Source of the DNA: Dyella acidiphila
Lineage (GTDB): Bacteria; Pseudomonadota; Gammaproteobacteria; Xanthomonadales; Rhodanobacteraceae
Direction of reading: 5' to 3'
Length of the DNA: 64,000 nt
Assembly: GCF_014863405.1 (NCBI RefSeq)
Contig: NZ_JACZZA010000003.1
Location: forward strand, 248,001-312,000
Shown here one piece after another: positions 44,647 through 52,780 of this stretch. Position 1 is the stretch's first letter. Each line of letters begins with the position of its first letter. Below the pieces are notes generated by a model. The model had not been told where the DNA came from and searched no databases. It saw nothing but the letters and a program-made list of their open reading frames with translations. The translations under genes were made by a program, and so were the position numbers.

Positions 44647-45216
44647 ATGAAACGGATGTTGTTGCTGGCCTTGCTGTCGCTGCCGCTGCACGCCGCGGAG
44701 CTGCCGTCCGCCGTCGCCAGCCAGCTGCCGCAGGGCTATGAAGTGCTGAGCTATGCCGCCGGCCAGCTCGACGATAGCGGGCGCACTGATTATCTGGTGG
44801 TCATCCACCGCGCCAACGACAGCAGCGATACGCCATCGCCGCGCCCTCTGCTGATTTATACGCAGAATGCCGATCGCAGCTTCACGCTCGCGGCGCGCAA
44901 CGATCAGGTGGTGATGCGCGCCGACCAGGGCGGCCAGTGCGATCCGTTCGAGGACGGCGACAACGGCCTGGCGATCAAGAACCGCTATTTCACCGTGCAG
45001 AACGGCGTCGCCTGCGGTCAGCACTGGACCGACTACATCACCTTCCACTACGACGCGCAGCGGCATGCGTGGTTGTTCCACAAGCAGATTTTCGAAAGTT
45101 GGGAGATGAATGACGATCCCAACGGCGATGCGCTGAAACCCGGGACGCGCAAGGTGACGTCGGCGGATGTTGCGCATCCGATTCGCTTCGAGGCGTGGCG
45201 GCCCAGCGATAAATAG
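44647..45216 (+). CDS. Exported protein of unknown function
   Basis: A 189-residue protein with a signal peptide (about 1-17, MKRMLLLALLSLPLHAAEL). The mature part contains DDSGRTDYLVVIHRAND, an aspartate-rich DGDNGLAIKNRYFTVQNGVA and two cysteines (CDPFEDGD and VACGQHW) that could form a disulfide. The pattern loosely resembles beta-propeller/FG-GAP-like periplasmic proteins, but no family is recognised with confidence. GGAGAG lies 6 bases before the ATG. It stands alone between the groEL terminator and a palindromic repeat. Confidence 0.75.
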   Translation: MKRMLLLALLSLPLHAAELPSAVASQLPQGYEVLSYAAGQLDDSGRTDYLVVIHRANDSSDTPSPRPLLIYTQNADRSFTLAARNDQVVMRADQGGQCDPFEDGDNGLAIKNRYFTVQNGVACGQHWTDYITFHYDAQRHAWLFHKQIFESWEMNDDPNGDALKPGTRKVTSADVAHPIRFEAWRPSDK

Positions 45217-45241
45217 GCAGGGCAAATAAAAGCCGTATCCA

Positions 45242-45337
45242 CGCCTCCGCGTCATCCCAGCGAAAGCCGGGATCCAGCGTCTTTCGAATGTGGTGGAGTC
45301 ACTGGACCCCAGCTTTTGCTGGGGTGACGCGGAGGCG
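45242..45337. repeat. Composite palindromic intergenic repeat
   Basis: Outer arms CGCCTCCGCGTCA (45242-45254) and TGACGCGGAGGCG (45325-45337) are perfect inverted repeats. Inside, TCCCAGCGAAAGCCGGGA and CCCCAGCTTTTGCTGGGG form two smaller hairpins, flanked by GATCCAG / CTGGAC. It is a two-hairpin, BIME-like unit related to the GTCATTCCGGC elements and lies between convergent genes. Confidence 0.75.
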
Positions 45338-45373
45338 AGAGTGAGGCCGGCGTTCCAGCTCTCTAGCACCGCC

Positions 45374-47272
45374 TCAGCGATGCATACCCATGGCCGACAA
45401 GGTCGTTGCATCGTGATCGGCGTCATCCTGCTTCGCCACCGCCGTATTGGCGGGTAGCAGGCTCGCCGGCAGCAGCTTGTCCAGCTTGCCCTTCATGCGC
45501 AGCACCGCAACGCTGGCCATGTCGCCGTCGAACTGCTTCTGCTGCGCATTCTCCGATACCGGAGCGGCGCCGGGTGCACGGGTGAGCATGGCCAGCGAAG
45601 GCGCCAGCACCTGGGTCAGCGCGAAATATGCATCGTCATGAATGCCGGCGCGTTCCAGCAGCAAGCCCGGCAACATCCACGAAGCCATGTCCACGCGCTG
45701 CGCATGGCCCGGATTGCGCGGATCGATCAGCAACCACGTGCCAGCCTGGCTCAATGCCGGCTGGCCGTCGACGAAACCGGTGGATTGGAACGCTTCGTTG
45801 AGGCCCGGCAGATGATCGCCGTAGAACAGCAGCAAGGTCGGGCGGCTGCGCTTGGCCAGCATGGCGGTCAGGCGGCCCAGCTCCTGGTCGGCGTGTTGCA
45901 TGTGATAGAGATAGGTCTGCACTTCCGCCTTGTCCTTGGCGTTCACCGCGGCCGGTACCGGAATGGCATCGCGTGCCGCTGTGTCCTTCGGCGGTACGTC
46001 GTACGGGCCGTGCGCTTCCAGGCTGATCGCGAACAGGAACTGCGGCGGACCGGCGTCCTTCAGCTGCGACATGATCTCGTCGGTCATCGCGCTGTCGGCC
46101 ATGTACTTGCCGTCCATCGCTGCATTGGCCGGGAAGCTCGATTGCGAGACGAAGCGATCGAAACCCAACACCTTGAAAGCCGTGTTGCGGTTCCAGAAAG
46201 TGGGATCGTTGCCGTGGATCGCCACCGTTTCATAGCCGTGAGCGCGCAGCACGCGCACCATGCTCGGCACCACTTTGTCGTGCATCTGCAGATACGGGAA
46301 CTGCATATTGCCGAAATAGCGCAAGGACAGGCCGGTGAGCACTTCGAACTCGGTGCGGATGGTGCCGCCGCCGTAGGTGGGCACATGCAGCGGACCGCTC
46401 ATGCCTTCGCTGGCAAGGCGCGTCAGATTGGGTGTGAGATTGGCGTTCTCATAGCCGTGCAAGATGCTCGGATCGAAGAACGATTCGCTCTGGATCACCA
46501 CGATATCGGGCAGCGCGGTGCCATCCCCGGCCGGCGTCTGCATGCGCGCGCGCACCGCATCGCCGGTCGATTGCAGCAGATTGCTGACCGCGTTCGGATC
46601 GGCCTTCTGGTTGCTGCGCCGATCCTGCAGATGAAACATCATCAGCGAGCTGACCAGGCCGGAATGGCTGGTAGTGGCCGCCGCCGACCATGGCTCCAGC
46701 CACAGCTTGCGGCCGTTGTAGAGATTGCCCCAGCCGGGCACGCCGACCAGCAGGGTGGCGAGGGTGATGGCGAGCACGCTGCCCGCCACGATGCGCCTGC
46801 CGCCGGTGCGGCGGGCAAACAGCGGTGGCTCGAAGCGCCACATCGCTGCGATCAGCGCGACACCGCCGATGATCGCCAGGTAAGGCCAGGGGCTATGCGG
46901 CAGGTAACTGCCCAGCACGTGCATGCCGCCCTTGCGCAGCTGTCCCACCATACGGAAATCCGCCGGCAGTAGCGGCACGCCCAGGTTGGCCACCTTCAGC
47001 GCGTTGACCCCATACATCACGCCCTGCGCCAGATAGGCCAGGCCGAACGACAGCACCAGCCGGCGGGTAAGCATCAGCAGCAGCAGCGCGGTGAGCACGC
47101 CGGGCATCGCGTTGGCCAGCGGATAGGTCGGCTGGGCCAGCAGTTGCGCGGTGGAGACGCCGTCGTTGCCGTCGAGCAGGCCGGTCAGCAGCACGAACAG
47201 CACGGCCGTCGCGCCGACCAGAGCGATGCGGATGGCGACGCTGCGCGTCAGGGTTGTCGAGGAAGGGGTCAT
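45374..47272 (-). CDS. Membrane-bound LtaS/OpgB-like sulfatase-fold transferase
   Basis: A 632-residue protein. About five N-terminal membrane spans (about 10-190) are followed by a periplasmic alkaline-phosphatase/sulfatase-like domain. Metal and nucleophile motifs of LTA synthase-type enzymes are visible: Glu in VIQSESFFDPSIL, a candidate Thr nucleophile in YGGGTIRTEFEVLTGL and Asp-His in LLLFYGDHLPGL. Such enzymes move phosphoglycerol (OpgB) or related head groups from phospholipid onto periplasmic glucans or other acceptors. The acceptor is unknown, as no glucan synthesis gene is nearby. About 100 C-terminal residues extend beyond the core domain. Confidence 0.85.
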   Translation of the reverse strand: MTPSSTTLTRSVAIRIALVGATAVLFVLLTGLLDGNDGVSTAQLLAQPTYPLANAMPGVLTALLLLMLTRRLVLSFGLAYLAQGVMYGVNALKVANLGVPLLPADFRMVGQLRKGGMHVLGSYLPHSPWPYLAIIGGVALIAAMWRFEPPLFARRTGGRRIVAGSVLAITLATLLVGVPGWGNLYNGRKLWLEPWSAAATTSHSGLVSSLMMFHLQDRRSNQKADPNAVSNLLQSTGDAVRARMQTPAGDGTALPDIVVIQSESFFDPSILHGYENANLTPNLTRLASEGMSGPLHVPTYGGGTIRTEFEVLTGLSLRYFGNMQFPYLQMHDKVVPSMVRVLRAHGYETVAIHGNDPTFWNRNTAFKVLGFDRFVSQSSFPANAAMDGKYMADSAMTDEIMSQLKDAGPPQFLFAISLEAHGPYDVPPKDTAARDAIPVPAAVNAKDKAEVQTYLYHMQHADQELGRLTAMLAKRSRPTLLLFYGDHLPGLNEAFQSTGFVDGQPALSQAGTWLLIDPRNPGHAQRVDMASWMLPGLLLERAGIHDDAYFALTQVLAPSLAMLTRAPGAAPVSENAQQKQFDGDMASVAVLRMKGKLDKLLPASLLPANTAVAKQDDADHDATTLSAMGMHR

Positions 47273-47516
47273 GCAGTCCAGCGACCTGTCATGCCAGGGG
47301 ATGTGGACTGTAACGTGGCTGACATGAATCCGTTGTCTGGCATCCCTCGAAGGTTGCTGCCGGTTCAGCCCATTTCGCAGCTAACTAACGGAATCTTCGC
47401 AAGAAAATGGGTGTTGTCCGAGGCCCTGTCGGGGCTTTGTAATGCCGCTCAGTGACTTGCGTCCAATCCTTCCAGCTGGCGCAGGGCTGAATCGGGACAG
47501 GGAACCAGCGTCTCGC

Positions 47517-48938
47517 TCAGGCGGCGTCCGCCAGCCGGCCAGCATCGCCGCCCAGCAGTTCGCCATGCCAGTGCGACGCGGCAGCCAGCCCGGCCACTTC
47601 ACCCAGGATCAGCAGGGCCGGCGCGCGTACCGCGTGCCGGATGGCCAGGGCGGGCAAGTCGCGCAATGGGCCGGTGAGCGTGCGCTGGCTGGGCAGGGAT
47701 CCGTTTTCAATCAGGGCGAACGGCGTTTCCGCGTCCCGTCCATGCGCAAGCAATTGCCGGGTGAGCTGGTCCAGTGTGGCGACGCCCATATAAATGGCCA
47801 GAGTCTGGCGATCGCGCGCCAGCTCTGCCCAATCCAGGGTGTCCAGCGATTGCTGGCAATGCGCAGTGACCAGTCGCACTGATTGCGCATGATCGCGATG
47901 CGTCAGCGGCACGCCGCTGTAGGCGGCGCAGGCGAGTGCGGCAGTGATGCCCGGCACGATCTCGCAGGCGATGCCGTGTTCGCGCAGAAAGACCAGTTCT
48001 TCGCCACCGCGGCCGAACACGAACGGGTCGCCGCCTTTCAGGCGCACCACTCGCCGGCCGGCTTGTGCGTGCTCGCGCAGCAAGGCATGGATGGATGACT
48101 GCGGTGTGTGTTTGCCGCCGCCGCGCTTGCCGACGGCTATCTGCACGGCATCGCGCCGAGCCAGGTCCAGGATCTGCGGATTGACCAGCTCATCGTGCAG
48201 GATCACGTCGGCCTCATGCAGCGCGCGCAGTGCGCGCAAGGTCAGCAGGCCCGGGTCGCCAGGGCCTGCGCCGACCAGCACCACGGAGCCCTGTTGCGCG
48301 GGCACTTCGCGCCTGGACAAGACCTCGACCAACTGCCGTTCCGCCTGCAGCGGCTGCGCGGCACGCAGCAGCGCATTAACTGGACCGTCATGCAGCCAGT
48401 CATAAAAGCGCCGCCGCGCGGCCAGATCCGCATGGCGCTGGCGAATGCGTGTGCGGTAGCGCTGCGCCAGCTGCAGCAGCGAGCCCAGTGCCGGATCGAG
48501 CAGGCTTTCGATCCGCTCGCGCAGGCGACGCGCCAATACCGGTGCCACGCCGCTGCTGGAAATGGCCACCAGCAGCGGCGAGCGGTCGATCACCGCCGGC
48601 ACCTGGAAGCTGGAGAGGGCCGGATCGTCCACCACGTTCACCAGCCGCTGGCGCGCATGGCCCTCGGTCGCGATGCGGCGGTTGAGTGGGCGCGAACGGG
48701 TGGCGGCCACCACCAGCCACATGCCGTCCTGCCAGTCGGATTGATAGCTGCCGGCGCGATAGTTGATACGCGACTGCTGCAATAACTCGCGCAATTCCGG
48801 CGCCAGCACCGGCGCGCCGACCGTGACCTTGGCGCCGGCACGCAGCAGCATGGCGGCTTTTCTGGCCGCCACGTCGCCGCCGCCCACGACCAGCACGGGG
48901 CGATCGGCAAGGTCGGCGAACAAGGGATACAGCTGCAT
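47517..48938 (-). CDS. cysG: Siroheme synthase CysG
   Basis: A 473-residue trifunctional enzyme making siroheme for sulfite reductase. The N-terminal NAD-dependent dehydrogenase/ferrochelatase domain (about 1-150) has [19 protein letters not shown]. The linker helices carry [18 protein letters not shown]. The C-terminal uroporphyrinogen-III methyltransferase (about 215-460) has [35 protein letters not shown] and [20 protein letters not shown]. It diverges from cysB, and its upstream region contains a perfect TGGACGTCCA palindrome 24 bases before the start codon. Confidence 0.95.
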   Translation of the reverse strand: MQLYPLFADLADRPVLVVGGGDVAARKAAMLLRAGAKVTVGAPVLAPELRELLQQSRINYRAGSYQSDWQDGMWLVVAATRSRPLNRRIATEGHARQRLVNVVDDPALSSFQVPAVIDRSPLLVAISSSGVAPVLARRLRERIESLLDPALGSLLQLAQRYRTRIRQRHADLAARRRFYDWLHDGPVNALLRAAQPLQAERQLVEVLSRREVPAQQGSVVLVGAGPGDPGLLTLRALRALHEADVILHDELVNPQILDLARRDAVQIAVGKRGGGKHTPQSSIHALLREHAQAGRRVVRLKGGDPFVFGRGGEELVFLREHGIACEIVPGITAALACAAYSGVPLTHRDHAQSVRLVTAHCQQSLDTLDWAELARDRQTLAIYMGVATLDQLTRQLLAHGRDAETPFALIENGSLPSQRTLTGPLRDLPALAIRHAVRAPALLILGEVAGLAAASHWHGELLGGDAGRLADAA

Positions 48939-48960
48939 GCCGGCGTCCGCTAAAGGAAGG

Positions 48961-48974
48961 AATGGACGTCCAAG
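48961..48974. promoter_or_regulatory. GGACGTC motif upstream of cysG
   Basis: The minus strand reads CTTGGACGTCCATT and contains the perfect 10-base palindrome TGGACGTCCA (48963-48972). It matches motifs upstream of cysB, cysJ and sbp. It lies 24 bases before the cysG start, so it should overlap the start of transcription or the 5' leader. Confidence 0.5.
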
Positions 48975-49066
48975 CTAGCGCCGCGAAGGATCCTTCGGAA
49001 ATGGCGGCAGCGCCGGAGGATATGGCCCTGCGGCATAGCCGGAGTGCCGAAATTGAGGGACTGATA

Positions 49067-49085
49067 GATGTATAGACGTCCAAAT
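49067..49085. promoter_or_regulatory. GGACGTC motif upstream of the cysB leader
   Basis: GATGTATAGACGTCCAAAT; the reverse complement begins ATTTGGACGTCTATAC. It shares 14 of 16 positions with the inverted repeat in front of cysJ. The TATAGA within it is a plausible -10 for the cysB transcript, which would put transcription start near 49083 and leave a leader of about 58 bases before the Cys-rich frame. Confidence 0.5.
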
Positions 49086-49140
49086 AACGCTGTGTTAAGG
49101 TCGACCGACCCGCAAGTTTGGTAATTGTCTGGAGATCGTG

Positions 49141-49236
49141 ATGAAACGCCGTCCAGGGTGGTGCGTGAGCTGTATGTGCTGCGCCAAGCGCAATGCGCAG
49201 CCCTGCACGCAACCCATCCTGGAGCCGATCTCATGA
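49141..49236 (+). CDS. Cys-rich leader peptide upstream of cysB (candidate, 31 codons)
   Basis: An ATG with GGAG at 6 bases starts a 31-codon frame whose first residues are MKRRPGWCVSCMCCAKRNAQ. Five of the 31 residues are cysteine (codons 8, 11, 13, 14 and 22), clustered as WCxxCxCC. The TGA stop overlaps the cysB ATG in ATGA (49233-49236), so the two frames should be translationally coupled. cysB has its own GGAG inside the last codons of the small frame. A Cys-rich peptide directly in front of the cysteine regulator suggests a leader that senses cysteine or Cys-tRNA supply. Polycysteine leader frames acting as cysteine-responsive attenuators are reported in mycobacteria. A metal- or thiol-binding microprotein is an alternative. 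Coding status rests only on ribosome site, composition and overlap. Confidence 0.6.
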   Translation: MKRRPGWCVSCMCCAKRNAQPCTQPILEPIS

Positions 49237-50240
49237 CCCTTACGCAACTTCGCTACATCGTCGCCATCGCCGACGCCGGCCTGAACATCACCCTGGCCGC
49301 CGACAACGTCCACGCCACCCAGTCCGGCATCAGCAAGCAGCTCAAGCAGCTTGAAGGGGAGCTGGGTTTCCAGGTGTTCACCCGTCGCGGCAAGAGCCTG
49401 GACGCCATCACGCCCGCCGGCAGCCAGGTGCTGGAGCGGGCGCGCAGCATCCTGCACGAGGCGCGCAACATCCGTGCGCTGGCAGCCAATCTGCGCGAAG
49501 AAGCTCATGGCGAGCTGTCGCTGGCCACCACGCATACCCAGGCCCGCTTTGTGCTGCCCGAGGCGATCGCCAAGCTGAAGCAGCAGTATCCGGAACTGGG
49601 GGTGCACATCCGGCCGCAGGGCGAGGGCCGCATCATCGGCCTGTTCGAAAGCGGCGAAGTGGATCTGGTCATCGTCAGCACCAGCGGCAATGCGCCCGAA
49701 GGCGGCATCGCGGTGCCGCTGTTCCGCTGGTACCGCCGCGCGGTGGTGCCGCATGGCCATCCGCTGGCCAAGCTGGGGCGCCCGCTGCGCATCCAGGATC
49801 TGGCCGAATATCCGCTGGTCAGCTACGAATCCTCGCTGCAGCCGGAATCCTCGCTGCGTCGCGCCTTCAATGCAGCCAGTCTGTCGCCGCGTATCGCCTG
49901 CACCTCGGCGGATGCGGACCTGATCAAGACCTATGTGCTGGCCGGCCTGGGCGTCGGCATCCTGGCCGAAATGGCGATCGGCGCCGCCGATGCGCGCGAG
50001 CTGGTCACGCTGGATATCGACGGCCTGCTGCCGGTATGCACCAGCTGGCTGGTGTTGCGCCGCGACCATGTATTGCGCAGCTATGTGGCGCAACTTGCGC
50101 GCCTGGTGGCGCCGCAGATCGACGAGGCCGAACTGCGCCGTGTCGTTGCCGGTCACGCCGAGCCGAACTGGCCCGCGCCGCCGCTGTGGGGCGAATTGCA
50201 GCAGCGCGGCGTGCGTCGCGCTGCCACGCGCGCGGCCTGA
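49233..50240 (+). CDS. cysB: LysR-family cysteine-regulon regulator CysB
   Basis: A 335-residue LysR-type regulator of the CysB/Cbl group. The N-terminal helix-turn-helix (about 1-60) reads MTLTQLRYIVAIADAGLNIT, HATQSGISKQLKQLEGELGF and VFTRRGKSLDAITPAG. The effector domain (about 90-300) has GELSLATTHTQARFVLPEAI, DLVIVSTSGN and TYVLAGLGVGILAEMAIG. The TTHTQARYxLP motif is diagnostic for CysB-like proteins. CysB activates sulfur-assimilation genes with acetylserine as inducer when sulfide and cysteine are low. The start overlaps the stop of the upstream Cys-rich frame. It converges with the sat-cysC gene 20 bases away. Confidence 0.94.
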   Translation: MTLTQLRYIVAIADAGLNITLAADNVHATQSGISKQLKQLEGELGFQVFTRRGKSLDAITPAGSQVLERARSILHEARNIRALAANLREEAHGELSLATTHTQARFVLPEAIAKLKQQYPELGVHIRPQGEGRIIGLFESGEVDLVIVSTSGNAPEGGIAVPLFRWYRRAVVPHGHPLAKLGRPLRIQDLAEYPLVSYESSLQPESSLRRAFNAASLSPRIACTSADADLIKTYVLAGLGVGILAEMAIGAADARELVTLDIDGLLPVCTSWLVLRRDHVLRSYVAQLARLVAPQIDEAELRRVVAGHAEPNWPAPPLWGELQQRGVRRAATRAA

Positions 50241-50260
50241 AACGGCCGCGCTGCTTGCGT

Positions 50261-52006
50261 TCACGTCAGCTCCTGCTGGCGCAGCCATGCGATCACCTGG
50301 TCCGCGGCCTCTGCCACGGATAGCGTGCTGGTATCGACGCGCAGCTCCGGTGCAGCCGGTGCTTCATAGGGATCGTCGATGCCGGTAAAGCCCTTGATCT
50401 TGCCGGCGCGTGCGGCGGCATACAGTCCCTTGCGATCGCGTGCTTCGCACACTTCCAGCGGCGTGGATACGTGGATTTCCACAAAGCGTCCATGCGTCTG
50501 CACCAATTGCCGCGCTTCCTGGCGCGCTTCCGCATACGGTGCGATCGGTGCGCAGATCACGATGCCGCCATGGCGCACCACTTCGCTGGCGACAAAGCCG
50601 ATGCGGGTGATGTTGGCGTTGCGATCCTCGCGAGAGAAACCCAGACCCTTCGAGAGATGTCGGCGTACTTCGTCGCCATCCAGCATGGTCACCGGCCGGC
50701 TGCCGGTTTCCAGCAGACGCGCCAGGATCGCCTGCGCCAGGGTGGATTTGCCGGAGCCGGAAAGGCCGGTGAAGAACAGTGCAAAGCCCTGGCTGGCGTT
50801 GACGGGATGGCGCTCGCGCAAAATCTCCACCACCTCCGGGAAGGTGAACCACTCCGGGATCGCCTCGCCCTGATGCAGCCGTCGCCGCAATTCGGTGCCG
50901 GAGATGTCGCGCACTTCATCCTGCGCCGCTACTTCCGTTTGCGGCAGGTAGGTATCGCGATTGGCGGCATAGACCATGGCCGGAAACGGCACGATGCGGA
51001 TGCCGAGTTCTTCCTGGTGGCGGGCCAGTAGTTCCTGTGCGGCATACGGGTCGTAGAACGGCTTGCCCTCGGCATCCTTGCCGGGGCCGGCGTGATCGCG
51101 TCCGACGATGAAGTGGCTGGCGCCGTAGTTCTTGCGGATGATCGCGTGCCACAACGCCTCGCGCGGGCCGCCCATGCGCATCGCCAGTGGCAGCAGCGAT
51201 AGCGTGGCGTGATTTTTCGGGTAGTGCTCCAGCAGCGCGCGATAGCAGCGCACCCGCGTGTAGTGATCCACATCGCCCGGCTTGGTGCGTCCTACCGAAG
51301 GCTGGATCAGCAGTTTTGCGCCGACTTGCTCGGCAGCACGCAAGGTCAGCTCACGATGCGCGCGATGCATCGGATTGCGCGTCTGGAATGCCACGATGCG
51401 CTGCCAGCCGTGCTGGCCGAACCACTCGCGCAGCTGGCGCGGGCTTTGCCGCAACGGCGTGAAGTCGTAGTGCGGCGGCGGCTGGATGCCTTGCAGGCTG
51501 CCACCCAGATACACCGGAAGCGTGCGATCGAGCAGCTCGGCCACGCCAGGATGGGTGCGATCGGTCGTGCCGAATACCGCCCGCGCTTCGGCGATGCGAT
51601 CGGGAAAATACACATCCTCGACCGTGAGCACCGCCAGCGGCGTACCCTGCACATCGTTGAGGCTGATGCGCGCGTCGACGGAGAGGCTGGCCGCAAAGGC
51701 TTCGTCGACATCCAGCGTGATCGGTATCGGCCAGAGCGTGCCATCCGCCAGGCGCAGTTCCTGCACTACGCGATCGTAATCGGCGCGGCCGAGGAAACCT
51801 TGCAGTGGCGAGAAGCCGCCATTGAGCAGCAGCTCCAGATCGCACAACTGGCGCTGATTGAGCGTCCATTGCGGCAGCGCCGCGCTGTCCCGTTTCAGCG
51901 CTTCGGCCTGTTCGGGTGGCAGATAAAGCTCGCGCAGTGTGCCGCCATGCGGCGCTACCAGCGCATCGAGTTCGGCCGAGGCAAGCTCGGCGGCAACAGC
52001 ATTCAT
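50261..52006 (-). CDS. Bifunctional ATP sulfurylase / APS kinase (Sat-CysC fusion)
   Basis: A 581-residue fusion that converts sulfate to APS and then to PAPS. The N-terminal homo-oligomeric-type ATP sulfurylase (about 1-395) has LLNGGFSPLQGFL, the catalytic QTRNPMHRAH at 208-217 and GRDHAGPG. The C-terminal APS kinase (about 405-575) has Walker A GLSGSGKST at 414-422, LDGDEVRRHLSKGLGFSRED and KGFTGIDDPYE. It replaces the CysD/CysN GTPase-coupled sulfurylase usual in gammaproteobacteria; no cysD or cysN is present here. It is the last gene of the cysJ-cysI-cysH-sat/cysC unit. AAGGA lies 7 bases before the ATG. Confidence 0.93.
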   Translation of the reverse strand: MNAVAAELASAELDALVAPHGGTLRELYLPPEQAEALKRDSAALPQWTLNQRQLCDLELLLNGGFSPLQGFLGRADYDRVVQELRLADGTLWPIPITLDVDEAFAASLSVDARISLNDVQGTPLAVLTVEDVYFPDRIAEARAVFGTTDRTHPGVAELLDRTLPVYLGGSLQGIQPPPHYDFTPLRQSPRQLREWFGQHGWQRIVAFQTRNPMHRAHRELTLRAAEQVGAKLLIQPSVGRTKPGDVDHYTRVRCYRALLEHYPKNHATLSLLPLAMRMGGPREALWHAIIRKNYGASHFIVGRDHAGPGKDAEGKPFYDPYAAQELLARHQEELGIRIVPFPAMVYAANRDTYLPQTEVAAQDEVRDISGTELRRRLHQGEAIPEWFTFPEVVEILRERHPVNASQGFALFFTGLSGSGKSTLAQAILARLLETGSRPVTMLDGDEVRRHLSKGLGFSREDRNANITRIGFVASEVVRHGGIVICAPIAPYAEARQEARQLVQTHGRFVEIHVSTPLEVCEARDRKGLYAAARAGKIKGFTGIDDPYEAPAAPELRVDTSTLSVAEAADQVIAWLRQQELT

Positions 52007-52057
52007 TGGGTTTTCCTTCTCGGGGCTTTTATTGGTTTGTTCGGTTGCTGCAATAAG

Positions 52058-52780
52058 TCACACGTCCAGGTGCAGGCCGCATTCGCGCTTGATGCCGAAA
52101 AAGCGGGTGTCCTCTTCGCGCATGCCGGGTTCCCAGCGGCGCGTGGTATGCGTATCGCCGATCGATACGTAGCCCTGGTCCCACAAGGGGTGATAGGGCA
52201 GGTCGTGGCGGCGCAGATACAGGCCGATATCGCGGTCGGTCCAGTCGACGATCGGATGCACTTTCCAGCGGCCGTGGCGATGGTCGACGGCTGGCGCGTT
52301 GGCGCGGCTTTGCGCCTGCTGTCGCCGCAAACCGGCGAACCAGGTGCCGGCGCCCAGTTCCTGCAGCGCGTGCTGCATCGGCTCGACCTTGGCCAGGCGG
52401 TTGTAGTGATCGAGCCCTTTGCGGCCCTGCGCCCACAGCTCGCCATGCCGCGCTTCCAGCCACGCAGGCGAGAGTGCCGGGCGCACGATATGCAGCTTCA
52501 GTGACAGGCGCTCGGCCAGCTCGTCGATAAAACGATAGGTCTCGGCAAACAGATAGCCGGTATCCACCACGATTACCGGGATCTCCGGCAGGCGCTGGCT
52601 GAGCATGTGCAGCGACACCGCCGACTGCGCGCCAAAGCTGGACGACAGCACGTGCGCACCGGGTAGCTGGCGCAGGGCCCAGTCCACGCGCTCCTCGGCG
52701 CGCAGGCCAAGCAGCCATGCATCGAGCTTGCCCAGCGCCTGTGCATCGCGCGCAGCGATGGCGGGAGTGGGCAGGCTCAT
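52058..52780 (-). CDS. cysH: Phosphoadenylylsulfate reductase
   Basis: A 240-residue PAPS reductase releasing sulfite with thioredoxin as donor. It shows [20 protein letters not shown] (modified P-loop), [20 protein letters not shown] and [14 protein letters not shown]. The catalytic cysteine is in [10 protein letters not shown] at the C-terminus (about residue 234). The additional Cys-Cys pairs that bind a 4Fe-4S cluster in APS reductases are absent. This fits PAPS as substrate and the presence of an APS kinase domain in the next gene. Its start overlaps the cysI stop in ATGA. Confidence 0.95.
   Translation of the reverse strand: MSLPTPAIAARDAQALGKLDAWLLGLRAEERVDWALRQLPGAHVLSSSFGAQSAVSLHMLSQRLPEIPVIVVDTGYLFAETYRFIDELAERLSLKLHIVRPALSPAWLEARHGELWAQGRKGLDHYNRLAKVEPMQHALQELGAGTWFAGLRRQQAQSRANAPAVDHRHGRWKVHPIVDWTDRDIGLYLRRHDLPYHPLWDQGYVSIGDTHTTRRWEPGMREEDTRFFGIKRECGLHLDV

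Noticed and set aside
47381..47455. Possible terminator GCCC-TGTCG-GGGC with TTTGT
   Set aside because: The stem is only 4 bp and the tail is weak; no plus-strand gene ends before it.
49125..49232. In-frame N-terminal extension of CysB
   Set aside because: CysB homologues begin at MTLTQLRYIVAI; the extension has no similarity and overlaps the Cys-rich frame, which has the better ribosome site.
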